Positions 54,080 through 60,806 of a stretch of DNA of 64,000 nt are shown here, in pieces. The notes under the pieces were generated by a model. The model saw only the letters and a list, made by a program, of their open reading frames with translations. It had not been told where the DNA came from and ran no database searches. The DNA lies in the NCBI GenBank assembly GCA_049297855.1, contig JBAQVB010000006.1, positions 4,431 to 68,430 on the forward strand, read 5' to 3'. The position numbers and the translations under genes are program-made. The DNA comes from CAXYVX01 sp049297855. GTDB taxonomy: Bacteria > Patescibacteriota > Saccharimonadia > Saccharimonadales > Saccharimonadaceae. Every line of letters starts with the position of its first letter. Within the stretch, counting starts at the first letter, position 1.

Positions 54080-54110
54080 TGAATCTCCTTTTCCTCGCTA
54101 CCACCGCGAA

Positions 54111-54521
54111 TTACCTTAATATCACGCTCTTAACAATAAACTGGAACAACCAGTCGAGTAGCGTCACAATCACCGCAAAAAATACCGTAAACGCCAGCAC
54201 TGCCCAGGTCAACGACCAAGTAGCGCGACGATTCGGCCACTCCACTTGACGCAGTTCATGCCACGAATCACGCACGTAACGGCCAGCCGCAAATAGCGGT
54301 CGCCACAGCACAAACGGCTTTTTATTTGGATGCTTGGCCGCGCGTTGAGCGAGCTTGGCCGCCATCTTAGGCGAAACTTGGCGATCATGTTGAACCGGCG
54401 ACTGGGTTAGCTCAGACGTGTCTACTTTGGATCGTATCGGTTCAGCTACGCCAGCTTTGACACGTCGCACAACTCTTTTTTTACCGTCCGCCACAAGCAC
54501 TCCTTTCCGCGATTTACTCAC
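54111..54521 (-). CDS. secE: Protein translocase subunit SecE, long N-terminus
   Basis: SecE clamps SecY in the translocon. The SecE core is in the last ~65 residues: SWHELRQVEWPNRRATWSLT followed by one membrane helix (WAVLAFTVFFAVIVTLLDWLF). About 70 basic, probably disordered residues precede it, making 136 where ~60-70 is common. It is cotranscribed with nusG. GGAGTGC-like bases lie upstream of the start. Confidence 0.95.
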   Translation of the reverse strand: MSKSRKGVLVADGKKRVVRRVKAGVAEPIRSKVDTSELTQSPVQHDRQVSPKMAAKLAQRAAKHPNKKPFVLWRPLFAAGRYVRDSWHELRQVEWPNRRATWSLTWAVLAFTVFFAVIVTLLDWLFQFIVKSVILR

Positions 54522-54599
54522 TTAATTTAAAAAGTCTGGCTTATTATTTTCGCCAGATGTCAAGTTAATTATAGCAAATTCACGTTACGCGTGCAAGCG

Positions 54600-54608
54600 T
54601 GTTACAAT
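54600..54608 (+). promoter_or_regulatory. Extended -10 promoter, leaderless start of the small membrane protein
   Basis: TGTTACAAT. The hexamer ends exactly 7 bases before ATG 54615, with no ribosome-binding site. Confidence 0.6.
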
Positions 54609-54614
54609 TAGTAC

Positions 54615-54857
54615 ATGGATTTTCATTTTTCGATCGCTTGGGTATTGGGCGGGATCGCTCTCATAGTGATTGGCGTCGCCTTGATCAGGTTTTATAAAAT
54701 AATTGCCGACAACCTGCTGTCCGGTGTTGGGAGTTATGCTCATATCAAGCTGGCTGCGCTAATCACTATCGGCACCGGGGTGGCCGCTATGACGAATCTG
54801 ATTCCGCTCTTACTCAGTCTACTAGCGACCGTGTTCGTGCAGGGCAGTGGCCGCTAG
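54615..54857 (+). CDS. Small two-helix membrane protein
   Basis: Not recognised. The 80-residue protein has two hydrophobic helices (~9-27 and ~45-72) joined by a loop with FYKIIADNLLSGVGSYAHIK. It sits behind a well-placed leaderless promoter, which supports expression. It lies between the divergent secE operon and rplA. A role near the envelope is likely only because it is a membrane protein. Confidence 0.7.
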   Translation: MDFHFSIAWVLGGIALIVIGVALIRFYKIIADNLLSGVGSYAHIKLAALITIGTGVAAMTNLIPLLLSLLATVFVQGSGR

Positions 54858-54878
54858 CTTGCCAAACAACGTAAAGTT

Positions 54879-54887
54879 TGCTAAAAT
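54879..54887 (+). promoter_or_regulatory. Extended -10 promoter of rplA
   Basis: TGCTAAAAT, about 65 bases before the rplA start. The leader could carry an L1-binding autoregulatory site, but none is clear. Confidence 0.6.
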
Positions 54888-54952
54888 AAAACACGTTAAT
54901 TAGTAATTGTGGGAGATCCGAAAAATCGTTCGAACCACGAAAGGAGTAACTT

Positions 54953-56002
54953 ATGGCAAAAACTAAACAGGAATTATTGGCTGAGGCAGATAAACTCGGT
55001 TTAACTTTATCGGTGAAGGACACGGTCGCGCAAATCACCGCCGCGATCAAGGACGCCAAAGAGGCGAACCGCGACACTAAGGACGATGCGCCGCTGTCTG
55101 CTGATGAAGTTCAAACAGTAGTCAACGAAGAAGAGCAAGAGGATGCCGTCGAACAGTTCGCCAAATCCGGCAAGCGCTCCGCCAAATCCGTACACGAAGA
55201 GGCCGCTGAGGCCGAGCGCGTCGCTCGCAAAGACGCCGGCGATACCACCGCCCAGGATGGCGCGATCGCCAATATAGAGCACGGCCCGGCGCCGATTCCG
55301 CGACCGTTGAGTGAACGTCACGGCAAAAACTTTAAAAAAGTTGCCGGTAAAATCGACCACACTAAAACCTATCCACTCGATGAAGCAATTCAACTGGCCG
55401 TCGCCACTGCCAACACTAAATTCGACAGTACAGTCGAAATCCACGCCCGGCTCGGCGTCGATCCGAAACAGGCCGACCAAAATGTGCGCGCCACCGTGTC
55501 GCTGCCTAACGGCACCGGTAAAACAATTCGCGTCGCAGCTTTCGTGGCGGAAGCGGACGCCACGGCTGCAAAAGCGGCTGGCGCTGACATCGCCGGCGAG
55601 GCGGCCATTATAGAACTGTTAACCAAGGAAAATTTAGCGTTCGACGTTTTGGTAGCAACACCAACCGAAATGCCAAAACTCGGCCGTTTCGCGCGTCTGC
55701 TCGGGCCACGTGGTCTGATGCCGAATCCGAAAGCTGGCACCGTTTCAACCGATCCAGCTCAAGCTATCAAAGAGGCTAAAGCTGGTAAAATCGAATTTCG
55801 CGTCGACAAACAATCGATCGTCCACACTGGCGTCGGTAAAGTTAGCTTTGGTGTGACCAAATTGACAGAAAATATGCGTGCGTTTTTTGACGCACTAAAC
55901 GCCGCTAAACCGAGCTCGCTCAAAGGCAACTATATTTTGTCGCTGTCGCTGTCAACCACGATGGGTCCAGGCGTAAAAGTCGACGTTAATAATATTAAAT
56001 AA
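54953..56002 (+). CDS. rplA: 50S ribosomal protein L1 with SAP/HeH-like N-terminal extension
   Basis: L1 forms the stalk that moves deacylated tRNA. The L1 core starts near residue 120 (KNFKKVAGKIDHTKTYPLDEA) and has LGRFARLLGPRGLMPNPKAGT and the C-terminal KPSSLKGNYI. The first ~120 residues are extra: a helical start, MAKTKQELLAEADKLGL, that resembles HeH/SAP-type domains, then an acidic Glu/Ala-rich linker. Total 349 residues where ~230 is usual. AAAGGAG lies before the ATG. Confidence 0.95.
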   Translation: MAKTKQELLAEADKLGLTLSVKDTVAQITAAIKDAKEANRDTKDDAPLSADEVQTVVNEEEQEDAVEQFAKSGKRSAKSVHEEAAEAERVARKDAGDTTAQDGAIANIEHGPAPIPRPLSERHGKNFKKVAGKIDHTKTYPLDEAIQLAVATANTKFDSTVEIHARLGVDPKQADQNVRATVSLPNGTGKTIRVAAFVAEADATAAKAAGADIAGEAAIIELLTKENLAFDVLVATPTEMPKLGRFARLLGPRGLMPNPKAGTVSTDPAQAIKEAKAGKIEFRVDKQSIVHTGVGKVSFGVTKLTENMRAFFDALNAAKPSSLKGNYILSLSLSTTMGPGVKVDVNNIK

Positions 56003-56017
56003 GCCGTAGATTAGATC

Positions 56018-56446
56018 ATGCCGTTTCGTTCACGCAGAACCAATAACGCATATAAAACTTCGCGTCATGCTAGACGACATGACGCGGGTTGTGCATTTTG
56101 CGATCCAAATTGCCTTCAACCATTAATTGAAGCAACTGAACTATTTTGGGTAATAGAGAACGCATATCCATACGCAATATTCGACGAACAAGGTATAGCC
56201 GATCATCTGCTGATCGTTCCTAAGCGCCATGTCCTAGGTATTAGCGAATTTACATCGGCGGAAAGTCGCGAGTTTATGCAATTAGTTAGTAAATACGACC
56301 GGCTGGGTTATTCGTTGTACGCGCGCGCTAATAATAGCAAGTCCAAATCCGTGTCGCACCAACACGCACATCTGATGAAACTCGACGGTAAAACCGTTAA
56401 GCTCAACGTCACCGTGCGTAAACCATATATAAACTGGTGGCACTAA
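56018..56446 (+). CDS. HIT-family hydrolase
   Basis: Histidine-triad nucleotide-binding protein of 142 residues. It has a CAFCDPN start (possible metal pair), YPYAIFDEQGIADHLLIVPKRHVLG and the triad SVSHQHAHLMKL (H-x-H-x-H). The basic N-terminus (~20 residues) is unusual. It follows rplA by 15 bases and could be cotranscribed. HIT proteins hydrolyse nucleotide conjugates; the substrate here is unknown. Confidence 0.88.
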   Translation: MPFRSRRTNNAYKTSRHARRHDAGCAFCDPNCLQPLIEATELFWVIENAYPYAIFDEQGIADHLLIVPKRHVLGISEFTSAESREFMQLVSKYDRLGYSLYARANNSKSKSVSHQHAHLMKLDGKTVKLNVTVRKPYINWWH

Positions 56447-56448
56447 TT

Positions 56449-56577
56449 TCACTGGTATTTGGTAATTTTTTTCGTCCATTGAGTTTTGAAGTGTTCTAAG
56501 ACCATCTTCAACAATTGCGCCGATACCATATCAAATGGGACTGTCCGCGACAGCGTTTTACCGTCAAGGATTTTCAT
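56449..56577 (-). CDS. Small 42-residue reading frame overlapping tmk
   Basis: Possible gene, or a fragment. Its ATG overlaps the tmk stop (ATGA) and has GGAGAT upstream. The product begins MKILDGKTLSRTVPFD and ends KKITKYQ. The KILDGK start recalls FolD, so it could be a remnant of a longer gene, but 42 residues is too short to tell. It meets the HIT gene tail to tail with 2 bases between. Confidence 0.4.
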   Translation of the reverse strand: MKILDGKTLSRTVPFDMVSAQLLKMVLEHFKTQWTKKITKYQ

Positions 56578-57218
56578 TTTTGATCTCCGTTTTGTTGCAT
56601 TATCGAATCACGAATACGCAAAAAAACAACGTCGGGCGTAGCATTTCCGTTGATAGTTGGAATGTGAAAATCGTGTGCGATTTGCGCGTAGCCGCGGTTA
56701 ACGTTGTCTTGAAAGTCATTGCCACGCGATTCGAAACTATCGGCCCGGGATTTGTCGTCGCGCCCCAATAAACGTTTCGCGCGTTCAGCGTCGGACAAAG
56801 TTAAAATCACCGCCGCGTCGGGCTCAAAATAGCGTTTTGGCAGATTAGCACGCGTAAGCTCCACAATTTCGTCGTAAATTACGCCTTCGCCAAAGTGTTG
56901 ATACGCCAGAGTACTCCACCAGTTACGCGAACTCAACACGGTGATACCTCTTCGCAGAGCCGGGGCGATTTTTTTCAACCACAACTCACGGCGCGCCGCC
57001 GTAAATAATAAAACGTTCGTCATTGGATCTAGCCCGAACTGACGATTTTTAATGATCGTACGCATCTGATCGGTCGACACAATGCCACCCGGTTCTTCAA
57101 CGATGATGACTTCTTGGTGGCGATCCGAAAAATATTGCGCTAGTTTCGCGGCTTGTGTGGATTTACCCGTGCCGTCCTGACCTTCGATGACAATGTATTT
57201 GCCGGATTTATTCGTCAT
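56574..57218 (-). CDS. tmk: Thymidylate kinase
   Basis: Phosphorylates dTMP. The 214-residue protein has Walker A VIEGQDGTGKSTQAAKLA (~9-25), the EEPGG motif, SSRNWWSTLAYQ (~95) and the lid region RLLGRDDKSRADSFE. It follows dcd by 6 bases in a two-gene dTTP supply unit on the minus strand. A TGA overlaps the small frame downstream. Confidence 0.95.
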   Translation of the reverse strand: MTNKSGKYIVIEGQDGTGKSTQAAKLAQYFSDRHQEVIIVEEPGGIVSTDQMRTIIKNRQFGLDPMTNVLLFTAARRELWLKKIAPALRRGITVLSSRNWWSTLAYQHFGEGVIYDEIVELTRANLPKRYFEPDAAVILTLSDAERAKRLLGRDDKSRADSFESRGNDFQDNVNRGYAQIAHDFHIPTINGNATPDVVFLRIRDSIMQQNGDQK

Positions 57219-57224
57219 ATTATC

Positions 57225-57944
57225 CTACAAAATTCCATCACTGAGGCCACTAATTTTAACTGGTAATTTGCGCATGTCCTTAAAGGCGCGCGGCAACATT
57301 TGTTCGGGCGTCCAGTTTCGTTTTAATTCATCGAGATCCGACGAGGCTTGGTATTTACCCGACACGCCACCGCGACCTTTTTCATACGACCCGTCGACCG
57401 GTCCGGTGTGATGAAAAATAATCTGACCTATACGTTCGCCAACCGGCAACACCACTGATGCGTATTTATTCAAATTGTAAATTTCCAACGTTATGCGATT
57501 GATGTAACCCGGATCGATCCAGCCGGCGTCAAAACAAACCGCCACGCCGTTACGCCCCCATGAGCTGCGCGAACGAATTTCGCAAGCGCCAGCGCTGGCG
57601 CGAATGCCGACAAATTCATGCGTGTGCGCTAAAATGCGCTCACCGGGCTGCAACACAATAATTGGATGATCCTCCGGAATGTTTGCAAACGGCAGGCGAC
57701 GATTTTTTCTAGTGTATTCTCCATTGGTCTCCGCTACCAACGGCCCCTTAAAATAGCGTTGAACTTCGGCCTTGTCGAACGGATTATAAATGTTATTTTC
57801 GTTGTCCGGTTCCTGCCGATAAAAATTATAGCCCAGTGTAATATCGAGCGATGCCTCGGCCAGATGCTTTATGTTAAACGGTTCGCAAACAATGCCACCG
57901 TCTGCAATTGACGCCAAAATCTCCGTGTTTGAATATACCCCCAT
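57225..57944 (-). CDS. dcd: dCTP deaminase
   Basis: Makes dUTP from dCTP for dTTP synthesis. The 239-residue protein has IRSRSSWGRNGVAVCFDAGWIDPGY (split) and GERIGQIIFHH, with LQPGERILAHTHEFVGI, as in Dcd trimers. It is longer than the usual ~190 residues. TGATAGAAT and AGGAAG lie before the start. Whether it is bifunctional (with dUTPase activity) cannot be told. Confidence 0.92.
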   Translation of the reverse strand: MGVYSNTEILASIADGGIVCEPFNIKHLAEASLDITLGYNFYRQEPDNENNIYNPFDKAEVQRYFKGPLVAETNGEYTRKNRRLPFANIPEDHPIIVLQPGERILAHTHEFVGIRASAGACEIRSRSSWGRNGVAVCFDAGWIDPGYINRITLEIYNLNKYASVVLPVGERIGQIIFHHTGPVDGSYEKGRGGVSGKYQASSDLDELKRNWTPEQMLPRAFKDMRKLPVKISGLSDGIL

Positions 57945-57962
57945 GCAGCTTCCTGTGCATTT

Positions 57963-57971
57963 ATTCTATCA
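57963..57971 (-). promoter_or_regulatory. Extended -10 promoter of dcd-tmk
   Basis: TGATAGAAT on the minus strand, 19 bases before ATG 57944. AGGAAG lies in the short leader. Confidence 0.6.
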
Positions 57972-58005
57972 CACGAAAGGTAAATTTGCATTTCTATTCC
58001 ACTTG

Positions 58006-58014
58006 TGCTAAATG
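58006..58014 (+). promoter_or_regulatory. -10-like box before pilin locus C
   Basis: TGCTAAATG, a poorer match to the consensus. It ends 10 bases before ATG 58024 and overlaps the earlier ATG 58012, which favours the later start. Confidence 0.45.
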
Positions 58015-58023
58015 AATGGCATA

Positions 58024-58626
58024 ATGAAGATAGCCAAAAATAATACCCCCCCCCGAGTTTCGGTAGAGAATAAGATTGGAGAGGGAGGCAATCAGCGCGG
58101 TTTTACTGTTATAGAGGTCGCTCTGGTTTTGGCCATCGCTGGTCTGATTTTCCTTGTCGTTTTCGTCGCTTGGCCAGCGCTCCAAAATTCGCAAGCGGAT
58201 ACGGCCAGGCGGCAAGATGTCGGGATCGTTATCAGGGCTATTGATTCTTACAGATTGGATGCATCCAACGGTGGCTGGTTTCCAGCCTGGCGAGGGGTAT
58301 ATCTAAATGGCAACCGCCAGTCGCTTTCCTTTGGCCCCTATCTTCAAGGACTATCCAGCAACACGCAGTTTGTTTACATTCGCGCGGGTAATAATCCTGG
58401 CTCGAATTGGACTTACAAAGATTCTCTCTCGTCTGGAAGCGTAACCAGCAATGCTACTACATCTGATTCCGTCCCGTCCATGAATGGTATTTCGGTATAT
58501 ACTGGTGCGGAATGTGGAAATGGTCAATCAATGATTGCGCTGGGTGACCCAGCTGTAAATCCGACACATATTGCGGTTGTAATTCGATTATCTTCTGGAA
58601 TTTATTACTGTCAACAAGCCTACTAG
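58024..58626 (+). CDS. Pilin-like protein, locus C, in frame
   Basis: Type IV pilin-like protein; the intact member of the family. From ATG 58024 it reads MKIAKNN, much like locus A (MKIARN), passes through a C9 tract (58046-58054) coding TPPR, and reaches the prepilin motif RGFTVIEVALVLAIAG. The mature protein of about 170 residues has the pilin helix (LIFLVVFVAWPALQNSQ) and a C-terminal Cys pair (GAECGNG, YYCQQAY). Nine C is in frame; 8 or 10 would break it. ATG 58012 is an alternative start. No pilin assembly genes are adjacent. Confidence 0.9.
   Translation: MKIAKNNTPPRVSVENKIGEGGNQRGFTVIEVALVLAIAGLIFLVVFVAWPALQNSQADTARRQDVGIVIRAIDSYRLDASNGGWFPAWRGVYLNGNRQSLSFGPYLQGLSSNTQFVYIRAGNNPGSNWTYKDSLSSGSVTSNATTSDSVPSMNGISVYTGAECGNGQSMIALGDPAVNPTHIAVVIRLSSGIYYCQQAY
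58046..58054. repeat. C9 homopolymer in pilin locus C
   Basis: Nine C between the start codon and the prepilin motif. Here the length keeps the frame open. Confidence 0.9.
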
Positions 58627-58699
58627 GAGTTGGCCATCTATCATCTATCCACCAAAAGCAACGTGAATTTCACAGAGCCTTGATTTTAGCAAAACAATT

Positions 58700-58847
58700 T
58701 GCTACAATATCAGCAGCGTTATCAAAGACAGCGAGCGTCAAGTGAAAATTGGCTCAATTTCTCGCCGAGATACAATGATCTTGTAATTTGGTCACGCGAA
58801 TTTTAACAATTCGGGTTAACAATATTAAATAATCAAAGGAGTAACTG
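58700..58847 (+). promoter_or_regulatory. rplJ promoter and long leader
   Basis: TGCTACAAT (58700-58708) is followed by a leader of about 130 bases before rplJ. This is long where many genes here have none. The leader has room for an L10-type autoregulatory RNA, which is common upstream of rplJL, but I did not derive its fold. Confidence 0.5.
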
Positions 58848-59363
58848 ATGGCAATCTCAAAAGAGAAGAAATCAACTTTGATTGCTGAATTAAACGAGCT
58901 GCTCGCCAGCGCCAAGATGAGCGTGTTTGCGAATTACACCGGTTTAACGGTGGCTGAAACGCAGGAATTACGCCGCGCAGCTCGTGCTGACGGTGTCACG
59001 ATTAAGGTCGTCAAAAACCGCTTGGTACGCGTCGCGATGAAGCAAATCGACGGGTTGAAAGATCTCGACAGCACGAGCCTCAAAGGGCAGGTGCTATACG
59101 CGTTTTCGAACGATGACGAAGTCGTACCGGCCAAAATCTTGGCCAATTTCGCCAAAACGCATCCCGCACTCAAACTCATGGGTGCATTCAACGCGGATGG
59201 CATGATGAACGAGGCCGAAACCGGCACGTTCGCCGCTTTGCCGACCAAGAACGAGCTGATCGCACAAGTTGTCGCAACTTTGCAGTCGCCGATTAATGAC
59301 GTGGTTAACGCGCTCAATCCATTGGGATCGTTGGTCAACGCGCTGGAAACGCACGCCGCCTAG
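58848..59363 (+). CDS. rplJ: 50S ribosomal protein L10
   Basis: L10 anchors the L7/L12 stalk. The 171-residue protein starts MAISKEKKSTLIAELNELL and has the L10 blocks FANYTGLTVAETQELRRA and VVKNRLVRVAM. The C-terminal helix carries L12-binding positions. AAAGGAG precedes the ATG. rplL follows after ~150 bases with its own promoter, a larger gap than is usual. Confidence 0.96.
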   Translation: MAISKEKKSTLIAELNELLASAKMSVFANYTGLTVAETQELRRAARADGVTIKVVKNRLVRVAMKQIDGLKDLDSTSLKGQVLYAFSNDDEVVPAKILANFAKTHPALKLMGAFNADGMMNEAETGTFAALPTKNELIAQVVATLQSPINDVVNALNPLGSLVNALETHAA

Positions 59364-59380
59364 CAATCAAATTTGTAAAT

Positions 59381-59390
59381 TGTATACAAT
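59381..59390 (+). promoter_or_regulatory. Promoter between rplJ and rplL
   Basis: TGTATACAAT in the 150-base gap. It could give extra transcription of rplL, which is needed in several copies per ribosome. Confidence 0.5.
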
Positions 59391-59516
59391 AAAGTTTAAT
59401 TAGTATTTGTCAAAAGAGCAGGCCAATGAGCCGCAACCGAGTAATTTTCACGAAAATCGCAAGGTCAACGTTTATGCGCCGTTATTTTTGATCAATACTA
59501 GAAAAGGAGTAAATAC

Positions 59517-59888
59517 ATGGCTGATGTCAAAAAATTAGCTGAGGATCTGACCAAGTTAACGGTCCTCGAAGTCAATGAACTAAAAAATGTTTTAAAGGAT
59601 GATTACGGAATCGAACCGGCGGCAGCCGCGGTCGCTGTAGCAGGTCCTGCTGCCGACGCCGCGCCGGCCGACGAAAAAACTGAATTCACCGTGACGTTGA
59701 AAGACGCCGGTGGCCAAAAGGTCGCCGTCATCAAAGCGGTCAAGGAAATCACCGGTCTCGGTCTTGGTGAGGCCAAAGCCATCGTCGATGGCGCACCAGA
59801 TGCCGTCAAAGAAGGTGTCTCCAAAGCCGACGCCGAAGCGATCAAGAAGCAGCTCGAGGAAGCCGGCGCAACCGTCTCGCTCGACTAA
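59517..59888 (+). CDS. rplL: 50S ribosomal protein L7/L12
   Basis: Stalk protein that recruits translation factors. The 123-residue protein has an N-terminal dimer helix (KLAEDLTKLTVLEVNEL), an Ala/Pro hinge (~40-55) and a C-terminal domain with EKTEFTVTLKDAGGQKVAVIK and GLGEAKAIVDGAP. AAAAGGAG precedes the ATG. A terminator follows. Confidence 0.98.
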   Translation: MADVKKLAEDLTKLTVLEVNELKNVLKDDYGIEPAAAAVAVAGPAADAAPADEKTEFTVTLKDAGGQKVAVIKAVKEITGLGLGEAKAIVDGAPDAVKEGVSKADAEAIKKQLEEAGATVSLD

Positions 59889-59931
59889 TTGATCGTAAAA
59901 TTAGTAAATCAGCCCGAATTGCAATCCAACG

Positions 59932-59959
59932 CCGTTCGCATTTGTTGCGGGCGGTTTTT
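59932..59959 (+). terminator. Intrinsic terminator after rplL
   Basis: CCGTTCGCA (59932-59940) pairs with TGCGGGCGG (59946-59954) with two G-U pairs, followed by five T. Confidence 0.8.
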
Positions 59960-60128
59960 GGTTTTATAAAAAAGCACGATTTTGCGATTTAGGCGAAAAA
60001 ATTGTCTAAAACTTGCGAAAAGTTTGGCTCGATTCATCATTATGACAACATTTTTACTTGCATCACTGTTTAGTATGTGGAAAACATTATTATCAAAAAT
60101 AAATGGGTGCTTGAATTGGTTACGACTT

Positions 60129-60139
60129 TGCGTTATAAT
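60129..60139 (+). promoter_or_regulatory. Promoter before the coiled-coil protein gene
   Basis: TGCGTTATAAT, about 50 bases before ATG 60188. Confidence 0.5.
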
Positions 60140-60187
60140 GCAGGTAGTTAAGTTTAATATCAGAGACAGAAAGCGAGAAATCAGTCA

Positions 60188-60718
60188 ATGAGCGAGAATT
60201 CAGAAAATGGCGAGGTCAATCTGCCAGACAAACAAATCAAGCGACTACGGTCACTATTAAACGAGGCGGAAACCAATTTGGCGGCCGCTCGCGAGTTATT
60301 GGTCAGTCTAACTGGCGAGGAAGGTTTGCCAATACGTAGTAGCGAAGACATCGCTGGCAAAGTCATCGAGGGCGTGTTCGACGGCCAGTCGATGCATGAC
60401 GCCGACGGCAAAGCTTATCCGGTGCCGGCCAACTACGCCAGTAAGTCGAAATTAATAGAAGGCGACATTTTGAAATTAACCATCACAGAAGATGGATCAT
60501 TCATTTATAAACAAATAGGCCCGGTGGCGCGTCGACAGTTAATTGGCCAGTTAACGCAACACGACGGCGCCTATTACGTCGAAGCCGGCGAACGCGAGTT
60601 CCGCGTTTTACTGGCGTCGGTCACGTTCTTCAAGGCGCACATCGGTGATCAAGTCAGCATCATCGTGCCAGAGGACAACCGTGAAGCTGAATGGGCGGCG
60701 GTTGAAGCAGTTTTATAA
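60188..60718 (+). CDS. Coiled-coil plus beta-rich domain protein, function unknown
   Basis: Not recognised. The 176-residue protein has an acidic start, a coiled coil (~13-42; KQIKRLRSLLNEAETNLAAA), and a beta-rich part with EGVFDGQSMHDADGKAYPVPANYASKSKLIEGDILKL-type sequence, ending with GDQVSIIVPEDNRE. The layout of a helical hairpin plus small beta domain recalls GreA-like or transcription-related proteins, but no motif fixes this. It lies between rplL and dnaX behind its own promoter. Confidence 0.75.
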   Translation: MSENSENGEVNLPDKQIKRLRSLLNEAETNLAAARELLVSLTGEEGLPIRSSEDIAGKVIEGVFDGQSMHDADGKAYPVPANYASKSKLIEGDILKLTITEDGSFIYKQIGPVARRQLIGQLTQHDGAYYVEAGEREFRVLLASVTFFKAHIGDQVSIIVPEDNREAEWAAVEAVL

Positions 60719-60788
60719 AAACAGTCGCCACTACGCAAATTTCACAACGCTTTTTGAACACACGCCGGTCGCAAATCCCGCGCGGTAA

Positions 60789-60797
60789 TGCTAAAAT
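60789..60797 (+). promoter_or_regulatory. Extended -10 promoter of dnaX
   Basis: TGCTAAAAT, ending 10 bases before ATG 60807, a very short leader. Confidence 0.6.
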
Positions 60798-60806
60798 AGT
60801 ATCACA

